The translations under genes and the position numbers were made by a program. Under the pieces are notes generated by a model. That model saw only the letters and a list, made by a program, of their open reading frames with translations, was not told the DNA's origin and made no database searches. Below, one piece after another: positions 42,979 through 50,455 of a stretch of DNA of 64,000 bases. Numbering within the stretch: the first letter of the stretch is position 1; every line of letters begins with the position of its first letter. The stretch comes from DATLLN01 sp963797175 (GTDB lineage: Bacteria; Actinomycetota; Thermoleophilia; Gaiellales; JAICJC01). The DNA lies in the NCBI GenBank assembly GCA_963797175.1, contig CAWCOL010000009.1, forward strand, positions 1,178,001-1,242,000, written 5' to 3'.

Positions 42979-44289
42979 TCAAGCGCAGGTATCCGCGGTG
43001 CGGCGGAGGTAGACGGCGCCGTCCGGAACCGAGACGCCCGGCACGAGGTTGGTCGCAGAGGACGAGAAGACCACGCAGGATCCGTTCGCAGAGCTGTCGG
43101 GGTACGCGCTGTTGCCGCTCGCCTGACCTCCGCCATCCCTGACGCTGATCCGGGTGGTGATCCCGGTCGCCAGGTCGTGCTCGAACACGTCCGCGTGCTT
43201 GTCGGTGTCCTCCGGCACCAGCAGCGGTGCGTTGGATGTGAAGAACACTCGCGTGCCGGCGATGGAGAGGCGGTCGGGGGCGATCGCTGCAGGCAGGCCG
43301 TCGCTGGCGACGTTGGCCCGGACCGTCGTCTTGGTCGCCCGGTCTCGCACGAACAGATCGGTGATGCCGTCGGTGTCGTCGGGGATCAGGTTGGTGGACT
43401 TCGACAGGTACGCGATGTAGCGGCCGTCGGCGCTGATCGCGATCGGGGCACCGTCCCCGCCGCCGGCCGTTGCCTGCTCGTGAGCGCTGGAGACGTCCAC
43501 CCGGATCGTCCGCTGCAGCTTGATGTCACGGACGAAGACGTCCGCGGTGTTGTTGGTGTCGCTCGGCACCAGCTTCGGCGAGTACGAGACGAACGCGACG
43601 TACCGACCCGACGCGCTGATCGCAGGTGACAACGAGTTGCTCTCGGTGCGCCGCGTCGAGTGCGCCGATGCGCTCACCCGCTGGGTCGTGCCGAGCCGGC
43701 GGTCGCGCAGGAACACGTCCGCCCGGTGGTTGTTGTCGGGCGGCGCCAGGTTGCCCTGGGAGACGAAGGCGACGTAGCGGCCGGTCCTGCCGATGACGGG
43801 ATCGGTGCCGCCCTGCGGAACCTCGGCTCCGCTGCTGGTCACGCTAGCCCGCGTGGTGCTGCCCTTCACCAGGTTGTGGACGTAGACGTCGAGCTCCCAG
43901 TTGGTGTCCGTCGGGTCGAAGTTCCGGGCGTAGGTTACGAACGCGACGAAGTGGCCGTTGCCGCTGATCGCCGGCTGACCGCTGTCACCGTTGCCGACCT
44001 CGCCCGTCGACGAGGCGCTGGCAAGCGTGTCGGTGCCCAGGAGCAGGTCGCGCACGTAGATGTCGGAACGCCCGTTCGTGTCAACCGGCACCAGCGCCTC
44101 GGCCGTCGCGAACGCGACGTACCGCCCGTCATCGCTGATCGAGCCCTGCACGGCAGAGACGGGATCGCCGGCGCCCGAGCGGCTGACCAGCTCGGTGGAC
44201 GGTGCCGTCGCGGCCGGCGTGGCGAACGAGAACGAGCCACCGCCGATGACCATCGTCCCCACGACCAACGCTGCCGTGGCCACCCTCAT
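42979..44289 (-). CDS. Exported TolB/PD40-like beta-propeller protein, paralogue B
   Basis: About 436 residues. ATG 44289 follows GAGGGGG and gives signal peptide MRVATAALVVGTMVIGGGSF. It has the same seven-blade pattern as the gene at 37849-39174: ISDDGRYVAFATAEALVPVD, ISGNGHFVAFVTYARNFDPT and SASGRYVAFVSYSPKLVPSD. Both end with a GGQA(R/S)GN...SS.(D/N)G(T/S)CV(A/V)F segment. It lacks catalytic motifs. It ends 14 bp from the 3' end of tRNA-Glu. Inverted orientation relative to paralogue A argues for duplication followed by rearrangement. Confidence 0.75.
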   Translation of the reverse strand: MRVATAALVVGTMVIGGGSFSFATPAATAPSTELVSRSGAGDPVSAVQGSISDDGRYVAFATAEALVPVDTNGRSDIYVRDLLLGTDTLASASSTGEVGNGDSGQPAISGNGHFVAFVTYARNFDPTDTNWELDVYVHNLVKGSTTRASVTSSGAEVPQGGTDPVIGRTGRYVAFVSQGNLAPPDNNHRADVFLRDRRLGTTQRVSASAHSTRRTESNSLSPAISASGRYVAFVSYSPKLVPSDTNNTADVFVRDIKLQRTIRVDVSSAHEQATAGGGDGAPIAISADGRYIAYLSKSTNLIPDDTDGITDLFVRDRATKTTVRANVASDGLPAAIAPDRLSIAGTRVFFTSNAPLLVPEDTDKHADVFEHDLATGITTRISVRDGGGQASGNSAYPDSSANGSCVVFSSSATNLVPGVSVPDGAVYLRRTADTCA

Positions 44290-44376
44290 GTGCGCCCCCT
44301 CACGCCGGTGACAGCCGCAAGTATGCCACAACTGCCACAAGGACAGTCGCCGGCAGGGAAGCCCCGTTGCCCGACC

Positions 44377-45105
44377 TCAGGTCGTCCTCGTCAACGTCCC
44401 CCACAGATCGCAGCCGTCCGTTCCGACGGCCGCGGTGAACAGGGCCGTGACAACCTCACCGCTGTCGTCGCGCATGATCACGGTGCCGTGATCCCGTGCG
44501 ACCGTGCCGCCGGTGGACGTGAGCGGCCGGAACACGGCGGAGCCGCCGGTGGCCAGCTCGGCGGCGCCGACATTCGGCGTCGGGGCCGGCGACGGACCGC
44601 CGAGCAGCTCCGACCAGTCGACCTGCATGTCGCTGATGCTGTGGTTGTAGATCGTCAGATCGAGGTGCGTCGTCCCACCCGACCCGTAGCAGCTGACGCC
44701 GAACGACGCATACGGGCCGATGTCGAAGCGCTTCGCCTGTCCCACAGAGAACTGGAGGATGTTCATCGGCACCGAGTTCGAGGCCGGCTCGAACGCCGCC
44801 GAGTCGAGGCCGTCCAGCAGGTCGGCATTCAGGTTGGAGACCCTGGCCGAGGAGTTGACCGTGAGCGGGGTGCCGCCGCCCGTGACCTTGAACGCGGCGG
44901 CCGGCAGGCCGGACGTCCCGTTCGTCACCGCCAGCGCCGACCCCGATGCGGGCGTACCGGTCAACGCGGTCGTGGTGGTGGCCTTGTTGGCCCTGCCGAG
45001 AACGAAGTTGCCGCCCGTGGCCGCGTACGCGCTGCCCCCGAGAGCCACGAAGAGCGCGAGCAACGCCACGCTCATCGCGGGAGATGGCCGGAGTCGTCGA
45101 AGCAT
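44377..45105 (-). CDS. Exported protein with ALFVALGGSAYAA-type signal, paralogue 2
   Basis: A 242-residue protein. GGGGAGGAT precedes ATG 45105. The signal MLRRLRPSPAMSVALLALFV then ALGGSAYAA is nearly the same as in the gene at 30029-30772, and VSNLNADLLDGLDSAAF matches that protein's LNAD.LDG motif. The C-terminal half is beta-rich with cysteines in GVSCYGSG and GTDGCDLWG. No enzymatic motif. It probably belongs to an expanded secreted family of this lineage. Confidence 0.65.
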   Translation of the reverse strand: MLRRLRPSPAMSVALLALFVALGGSAYAATGGNFVLGRANKATTTTALTGTPASGSALAVTNGTSGLPAAAFKVTGGGTPLTVNSSARVSNLNADLLDGLDSAAFEPASNSVPMNILQFSVGQAKRFDIGPYASFGVSCYGSGGTTHLDLTIYNHSISDMQVDWSELLGGPSPAPTPNVGAAELATGGSAVFRPLTSTGGTVARDHGTVIMRDDSGEVVTALFTAAVGTDGCDLWGTLTRTT

Positions 45106-45207
45106 GATCCTCCCCTAAGGTCGTGTGCTTCGCAACTATGTCGAACCGCTGGTGCGGCCGTCAATGCGCCAGATCCCTGCGGTCGCCGTCGCGGCACACG
45201 CTTGGCC

Positions 45208-45243
45208 TTGCTTTGGCATCACTTGGGTGCCATACTGATGCCA
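45208..45243 (+). promoter_or_regulatory. Promoter with overlapping palindromic operator of the RHH-DrrAB operon
   Basis: TTGCTT (45208-45213) and CATACT (45231-45236) are spaced by 17 bases. The inverted repeat TGGCATCA (45214-45221) / TGATGCCA (45236-45243) overlaps the -10 and the ATG, and a further TGCCA lies at 45228-45232. Repeated half-sites over a promoter fit binding by the ribbon-helix-helix protein encoded immediately downstream. Transcription would start at about the ATG, implying leaderless mRNA. Confidence 0.5.
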
Positions 45244-45752
45244 TGAACCTGCACCCATATGTCGAGGATGTCCGCCGCCACCTGCTCCTGGCTGCCGAGG
45301 CCGGGGGCGAGGAGGCTCGCGCCGTCGCCGAGCGGCTCGTCGCGCCGCTCGAGGCCGCGCTGCTCCTGAACCTCCAGCACGCCCTCTCGGCCGCGGCCGA
45401 GGAGATCACCACGGAGCTCGCTCCGGGCTCGGTGGAACTGCGCCTGCGCGGTCGCGACCCGGAGTTCGTGGTCACCCCGCCTCCGGGCGAGCCCGTCGCC
45501 GAGCCACGCCCCGAGCCGACCATGGCTCCCGCGGCGCTCCAGGACGACGACGGTGCGCTGTGGCGCATCAACGTGCGCATGCCCGATCGGCTGAAGCCGT
45601 CGATCGAGCGCGCTGCCCGGAGCGAGAGCCTGTCGGTGAACGCCTGGCTCGTCCGGGCGGCGGCCGCCGCCCTCGAGCGCTCCGAGACCGAGCGCGGCCA
45701 CGAGCGCCGCCCGCCGCAGGCCGCCCAGCGCCACACCGGCTGGGTGCGGTGA
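45243..45752 (+). CDS. Ribbon-helix-helix DNA-binding regulator of the ABC exporter operon
   Basis: About 169 residues. The N-terminal helical part (MNLHPYVEDVRRHLLLAAEA) is followed by a proline/glutamate linker and a C-terminal RHH fold: WRINVRMPDRLKPSIERAAR, then SESLSVNAWLVRAAAAALE, where the INVRMP strand contacts DNA and the two helices form the dimer. The tail is basic. ATG 45243 is chosen because the -10 and operator end there. It is the first gene before DUF4097, the DrrA-type ATPase and the DrrB-type permease. Autoregulation and control of the exporter are inferred. Confidence 0.7.
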   Translation: MNLHPYVEDVRRHLLLAAEAGGEEARAVAERLVAPLEAALLLNLQHALSAAAEEITTELAPGSVELRLRGRDPEFVVTPPPGEPVAEPRPEPTMAPAALQDDDGALWRINVRMPDRLKPSIERAARSESLSVNAWLVRAAAAALERSETERGHERRPPQAAQRHTGWVR

Positions 45753-45781
45753 GCAACACCACCTGAACGGGAAGGACACCC

Positions 45782-46642
45782 ATGATGCCCACCTTCGAGA
45801 CACCCAATCCCATCACGGTCGACGTCGAGCTCGGCGTCGGCGACATCCGCATCGACGCCTCCGAGCGCACCGACACCGTCGTCGAGGTGCTCCCCAGCGA
45901 TCCCGACAAGCCCGGCGACGTCACCGCCGCCGAGCAGACGCGCGTCGACCTCGCCGGCGACCGGCTCGTCATCCGCGGCCCACGCGGCTGGCGGCAGTGG
46001 ACGCCGCGGGGCGGGCGGGAATCGATCGACGTGCTGATCTCGGTCCCCGCCGGATCGGCGATCCAGGGAGACACCGGCGTCGCGGCCCTGCGCTGCACCG
46101 GCGAGCTCGGCGCGTTCCGGTTCAAGACCGGTGTCGGCGACATCGACGTCGACCACGCCCGGTCGGTCGCGATCCGCACCGGCGCGGGCAACGTCAGCGT
46201 CGGCCATGCCGCCGGCGACCTGGCCGCCTCGACCGGCGCCGGCGTCGTCCGCATCGCTGCGGTCGACGGCTCGGCCGTGATCAAGAACTCGAACCGCGAG
46301 ACCTGGGTCGGCGACGTGCACGGAGATCTGCGCGTGAACGCGGCCGACGGCAACATCTCGGTCGACCGGGCCGGCGCCACCGTGACGTTGAAGACCGCCA
46401 ACGGCGACATCCGCCTGGGCGAGGTCGCACCGGGCGCCGTCGTTGCCCAGACCGGCTTCGGCAAGATCGACGTCGGCATCCGGGAGGGCGTCGCCGCCTG
46501 GCTCGACCTGAACACGGGCTTCGGCCGGGTGGAGAACGACCTGACCGACGCCCAGCGCCCCGCCGCGGGCGAGGAGACCGTCGAGGTGCGCGCCCGCACC
46601 TCGTACGGCGACATCAGCATCCGCCGCGCCCCGGCGGCTTGA
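45782..46642 (+). CDS. DUF4097-family beta-strand repeat protein
   Basis: A 286-residue protein with regularly spaced beta-helix strands: AFRFKTGVGDIDVDHARSVA, IRTGAGNVSVGHAAGDLAAS, VTLKTANGDIRLGEVAPGAV and ARTSYGDISIRRAP. These (T/S)G.G(D/N)(I/V).(V/I/L) repeats define DUF4097. No signal peptide. Members often sit beside ABC-2 exporters or RHH/anti-sigma genes but have no known activity. Ribosome site GGAAGGAC precedes ATG 45782. It lies 19 bp before the ATPase gene. Confidence 0.8.
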   Translation: MMPTFETPNPITVDVELGVGDIRIDASERTDTVVEVLPSDPDKPGDVTAAEQTRVDLAGDRLVIRGPRGWRQWTPRGGRESIDVLISVPAGSAIQGDTGVAALRCTGELGAFRFKTGVGDIDVDHARSVAIRTGAGNVSVGHAAGDLAASTGAGVVRIAAVDGSAVIKNSNRETWVGDVHGDLRVNAADGNISVDRAGATVTLKTANGDIRLGEVAPGAVVAQTGFGKIDVGIREGVAAWLDLNTGFGRVENDLTDAQRPAAGEETVEVRARTSYGDISIRRAPAA

Positions 46643-46660
46643 CGCAAGGAGAGGCTCGCC

Positions 46661-47623
46661 ATGACCACCACCCTGACAACCCGCTCCGCGGTCAAGGCCG
46701 TGGGATTGCACAAGGCGTTCGGCGACAAGGTCGTCCTCGACGGGATCGACCTGGACATCGCCGAGGGCACCGTCTTCTCGCTGCTCGGCCCGAACGGCGC
46801 CGGCAAGACGACGACCGTGCAGATCCTCTCGACCCTGCTCCCCGCGGACGCGGGCGACCTCACCGTTGCCGGCTTCGACCTGGGGCGCGAGGCCGACGCG
46901 GCCCGCCACGCGATCGGCGTGACCGGCCAGTTCGCGGCCGTCGACGGCCTGCTCACCGGCGAGGAGAACCTGATCCTGATGGCAGACCTGCGCCACCTCG
47001 GCCGCAGCGAGGGCCGGCGGCTGGCCGCCGAGCTGCTCGAGCGCTTCGACCTCGTCGAGGCCGCCCGCAAGCCGGTCGCGAGCTACTCCGGCGGGATGCG
47101 GCGACGGCTCGACCTGGCGATGACGCTGGTCGGTGACCCGCGCGTGATCTTCCTGGACGAGCCGACGGCCGGGCTCGACCCGCGCAGCCGTCGCGACCTG
47201 TGGCAGATCATCCGCGACCTCGTCGCCGGCGGCGTCACGGTCTTCCTGACCACGCAGTACCTCGAGGAGGCCGACCAGCTGGCCGACCGGATCGCGGTGC
47301 TCGACCAGGGCCGGATCGTTGCCGAGGGCACGCCGGAGGAGCTGAAGCGGCTCGTCCCCGGCGGCTCGATCCAGCTGCGGTTCTCCGACGCGCCCGCGCT
47401 CGAGCGCGCCGCGAGCACCCTCGCCGACGGGGAGCGCAACGACAACGCTCTGACCCTCCAGGTGCCGAGCGACGGCGGCGTCCGCAGCCTGCGGGCGCTG
47501 CTCGACCGGCTCGACGCCGAGGCGATCGAGGTCGCCGAGCTCTCCGTGCGGATGCCGGAGCTCGACGACGTGTTCCTGGCCCTCACCGGCCAACCGAGGA
47601 CGGACGAAAGGAGCCTGCCGTGA
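46661..47623 (+). CDS. DrrA-type ABC transporter ATP-binding protein
   Basis: A 320-residue ATPase of the daunorubicin-resistance family. Walker A LLGPNGAGKTTTVQIL (about residue 45), signature ASYSGGMRRRLDLAMTLV, and Walker B VIFLDEPTAGLDPRSRRDLW. The C-terminal 90 residues form the DrrA-specific regulatory extension, ending ELDDVFLALTG. AGGAGAGG precedes ATG 46661. The stop overlaps the permease GTG by four bases. It powers export through the membrane subunit; the substrate is unknown and could be a drug or lipid. Confidence 0.9.
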   Translation: MTTTLTTRSAVKAVGLHKAFGDKVVLDGIDLDIAEGTVFSLLGPNGAGKTTTVQILSTLLPADAGDLTVAGFDLGREADAARHAIGVTGQFAAVDGLLTGEENLILMADLRHLGRSEGRRLAAELLERFDLVEAARKPVASYSGGMRRRLDLAMTLVGDPRVIFLDEPTAGLDPRSRRDLWQIIRDLVAGGVTVFLTTQYLEEADQLADRIAVLDQGRIVAEGTPEELKRLVPGGSIQLRFSDAPALERAASTLADGERNDNALTLQVPSDGGVRSLRALLDRLDAEAIEVAELSVRMPELDDVFLALTGQPRTDERSLP

Positions 47624-48399
47624 GCACGCTCTCCTACGCAGCCACCGACTCCGCAACCATGCTGCGCCGCAATCTGCGGCATGCCCTGCGCTACCCCTCG
47701 ATGACGATCTCGACGGTCGCGATGCCTGTCGTGTTCCTGCTCCTGTTCGACTACGTGCTGGGCGGGACGCTGGGCGCCGGCATCGGCGGCGGTACGCACT
47801 ACATCGACTACCTCACACCGGGCATCCTCGTCATGACCGCCGCGGCTGGATCGGTCTCGACGGCGGTCTCGGTGAGCGTGGACATGACCGAGGGCATCGT
47901 CAACCGGTTCCGCACGATGGCCATCTCCCGCGGCTCGCTGCTCACCGGGCACGTCGTCGGGAGCCTGATCCAGACGATGCTCGCGATGATCGCCGTCGTC
48001 GCCGTCGCGCTGCTCGCCGGCTTCCGCGCCGAGACCGGGCCCGCCCGCTGGGCGGCCGCGGCCGGCCTGCTGGCGATGCTCGCCTTCGCGCTCACCTGGC
48101 TGGCGGTCGCGCTGGGCATGGTCGCCGACTCGCCCGAGACCGCCAGCAACCTGCCGCTGCCGCTGGTGTTCCTGCCGTTCCTGGGCAGCGGCTTCGTCCC
48201 CACCGCGTCGATGCCCGCCGGGCTGCGTGCGTTCGCCGAGAACCAGCCGTTCACGTCGGTGATCGACACCGTCCGGGCGCTGCTGATGGGCGGCCCGCTG
48301 GGCGAGACCGCGATCGTCGCGGTCGCCTGGTGCGCCGTGATCGCGACGGCGTCCTACGTCTGGGCGCGGGTCAGCTTCGAGCGCCGGCCGGCGCGTTGA
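47620..48399 (+). CDS. ABC-2 type permease (DrrB-like)
   Basis: A 259-residue protein with six membrane helices, including MTISTVAMPVVFLLLFDYVL, LTPGILVMTAAAGSVSTAVS and LLAMLAFALTWLAVALGMVA. The segment NLPLPLVFLPFLGSGFVPTA is the conserved ABC-2 signature loop with the following FAENQPFTSVIDTVRALLMG. GTG 47620 overlaps the ATPase stop; AAGGAG lies ahead of it. One ATPase plus one permease makes a DrrAB-type exporter (two of each). Confidence 0.9.
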   Translation: MSTLSYAATDSATMLRRNLRHALRYPSMTISTVAMPVVFLLLFDYVLGGTLGAGIGGGTHYIDYLTPGILVMTAAAGSVSTAVSVSVDMTEGIVNRFRTMAISRGSLLTGHVVGSLIQTMLAMIAVVAVALLAGFRAETGPARWAAAAGLLAMLAFALTWLAVALGMVADSPETASNLPLPLVFLPFLGSGFVPTASMPAGLRAFAENQPFTSVIDTVRALLMGGPLGETAIVAVAWCAVIATASYVWARVSFERRPAR

Positions 48400-48508
48400 C
48401 CGGCGGGGTCGGATTCGGTACCCCTCAGCCGGGTGATGGCACCGCTGCCCACGCGCGTAATGCTGTTGGTGGTGGCAGAAGGCTCCGTACCACCAGCACG
48501 GTGCTCCC

Positions 48509-49144
48509 GTGGCTGACCATAAAGCACCGTTCCAGGGTGTCCTTCCTGCTGGCGCCGATGCCGTGCGCTGGAAGCGGACCGCACGTTTCGCAGATGACCT
48601 CGACGTTGAGTCGCTGTACGCGGTGCTCCTCAGGAGCGGAGTCGTCGACTACGCCCGGAGTGAAGGAGCGGGTCGGCGGCTCTCCCAGACAGCAACGATG
48701 CGAGCGCTCCGATCTGAATTCCCTGACGGAGACAGCGTGACGCTGCGCGACCTCGAGAAATACTCGTCCACACGCGCCCGGCTCGTTCGGCATACGCTGG
48801 CGAGGCGCGCCGCCGAGAATGGCTACCACCTGCATCGCGACCATGAGGCAGGTGGCCACGTGATCGAGCGCTCGCTCGCGGTTGCCGACCTCGACGACTC
48901 GGAAGCGATCGAACGTCAGGCTCACGACATCTTCCGGACCCTTCGACGGGCCGGCCATCGCTGGCTCGGTGACACCGAGCGGCTGCCCTACCATCCTCTG
49001 TCCGGAGTCCATGGAGCAGAGGCCGTCTACGACGAGCTGGAGCGACTGGCGAAGCGCGACGGTAGGCAACTGCGGATCCAGAGCTTGGAGACCTACGGCG
49101 AGGACGTCTGGCTGCTCCGACACTCCGGGCGCGTCAACGCGTGA
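48509..49144 (+). CDS. Hypothetical protein
   Basis: A 211-residue soluble protein starting at GTG 48509. It is rich in charged residues, with segments YAVLLRSGVVDYARSEGAGR, RALRSEFPDGDSVTLRDLEK and IQSLETYGEDVWLLRHSGRV. No signal peptide, metal motif or membrane span is visible and I do not recognise the family. It lies 46 bp before the GGDEF-like gene on the same strand, so a shared transcript is possible. Codon use resembles the chromosome. Confidence 0.5.
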   Translation: MADHKAPFQGVLPAGADAVRWKRTARFADDLDVESLYAVLLRSGVVDYARSEGAGRRLSQTATMRALRSEFPDGDSVTLRDLEKYSSTRARLVRHTLARRAAENGYHLHRDHEAGGHVIERSLAVADLDDSEAIERQAHDIFRTLRRAGHRWLGDTERLPYHPLSGVHGAEAVYDELERLAKRDGRQLRIQSLETYGEDVWLLRHSGRVNA

Positions 49145-49190
49145 CACCCAGTCTTGTGCCAAAGGTCGGCGGCCGCCGCGTGGCGCGGGC

Positions 49191-49805
49191 ATGACCAGGC
49201 TGTCCTACATCGATCCGCTCACAGGACTGACCGGGCCCAGGCTGGCCGTGCCGATGCTGGCCCAGATGATCCTGGACGCCGAGTGTGTGCGCCGCTCGGT
49301 CTGCATCTGTCTCGTCGGCGTCGATTCGTTGAAGCATATGAACGACCGGCATGGCCATCCCTCCGGCGATCAGGCGCTGGGTGCGGTGGCGGCCGCGATC
49401 GACGCGGAGAGCCGGGCGCGTGGCTGGCACTGCCTGCGGGTCGGGGGCGATAAGTTCGCCGTCATCGGCGCGGGTGGTGACGGGGACTGCCGGTTCGGCG
49501 AGCTCGTCCGCCGCGTGGTGCGCGAGAGCAGCGACGTGCGCGCGGCGATCCCTGACGGGCTGACCATCAGCGTCGGCATCGTCACCGTCAACTACCCGCT
49601 CGATGACGGGCCGGTCGCCCTCGGCGGCGGGGGCGGCCCGGGAGTGGGAGCGGACGAGCGCTCGGCGTACCCGTGGGCCGCGGGCTACGCGGCGTACCTC
49701 TACCGCCGGGCAGCCGACGCCCGGACAACCGCGCGCGACCGCGGTCCCGACCAACAGGAGTGCGTTGACGTCGCCGGCCTCCAGCCCTCCGACTCGGAGC
49801 ACTGA
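49191..49805 (+). CDS. Stand-alone GGDEF-like domain protein with altered active site
   Basis: About 204 residues consisting of one GGDEF fold. SYIDPLTGLTGPRLAVPMLA opens it, the metal-binding region is LVGVDSLKHMNDRHGHPSGD, and the signature loop is RVGGDKFAVIG. The catalytic motif therefore reads GGDKF: the glutamate that coordinates metal in GG(D/E)EF is a lysine, so diguanylate cyclase activity is doubtful. No sensor domain precedes it. The C-terminal 60 residues are low complexity. It may bind GTP or act as a regulatory pseudo-enzyme. Confidence 0.7.
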   Translation: MTRLSYIDPLTGLTGPRLAVPMLAQMILDAECVRRSVCICLVGVDSLKHMNDRHGHPSGDQALGAVAAAIDAESRARGWHCLRVGGDKFAVIGAGGDGDCRFGELVRRVVRESSDVRAAIPDGLTISVGIVTVNYPLDDGPVALGGGGGPGVGADERSAYPWAAGYAAYLYRRAADARTTARDRGPDQQECVDVAGLQPSDSEH

Positions 49806-49906
49806 CATGTACGGATTCGGAGAAGATGTTTGCGGTGGAGCCCGACCACTGATATGTTTGTGTTCTGCGTAGCCAACCAGCCACCACGCCGAAGGGAGGC
49901 GACATC

Positions 49907-49999
49907 GTGAATAGCACCACCGATTCGATGCTCGCTACGGCGTGTCGCGGACTGTTCGTCCGCATGGCGCTGGCGCCTACGCCGTACGCGATGGCGTGA
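49907..49999 (+). CDS. 30-codon small ORF with strong ribosome site
   Basis: GTG 49907 follows GAAGGGAGG with seven-base spacing. Product: VNSTTDSMLATACRGLFVRM then ALAPTPYAMA. It could be a leader peptide or a small hydrophobic protein. Support is the ribosome site only. Confidence 0.3.
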   Translation: MNSTTDSMLATACRGLFVRMALAPTPYAMA

Positions 50000-50162
50000 C
50001 CCCCGGGTCACCCACCGTCTGACGCCACACCTGTCTCGCCGCGCACGTCGTCTCTGACGTCCATCGGCGAGACCCGCTTCGTTTTTCCTCGATATGCATC
50101 GGAGGAGGCAGCCGCATGCATTCATGCACAAGTGTTACGTCTCGACAGAGAGGAGGTGAGAC

Positions 50163-50357
50163 ATGAGAACCCTGGATCCCCACATGCAGATACAGATGGT
50201 GCGCGACCTCCAGTCCGAGATGCGACAACGGGCCGAGCGCCACGAGCGGAGCCGCTCACGGCGCGACCCGGAGCAGCAGCCGGACCGGCAACGGAGCCGG
50301 ACCGTCACCTGGTTCATCCGCCGGCTGCGGCCGGCCGTCCAGCAGGAGGTTCGATGA
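50163..50357 (+). CDS. 64-residue basic small protein
   Basis: ATG 50163 follows AGGAGGTGAG, close to an ideal Shine-Dalgarno site. The product begins MRTLDPHMQIQMVRDLQSEM and continues with arginine-rich sequence RQRAERHERSRSRRDPEQQP; it contains a WFIRRLRP segment near the end. Coil-forming and strongly basic, so nucleic-acid or membrane-surface contact is possible. No homologue recognised. About 160 bp of upstream sequence holds no other gene besides the 30-codon ORF. Confidence 0.45.
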   Translation: MRTLDPHMQIQMVRDLQSEMRQRAERHERSRSRRDPEQQPDRQRSRTVTWFIRRLRPAVQQEVR

Positions 50358-50455
50358 CCCCCGAGCGGGGACCACCGATGGGCCTGGCGTGCGGAGGCAT
50401 TCCGGCGGCGGAGGCGGTGCACGAGCACCGCAGCCGCCGCCGGTCGCGGGTCCGC

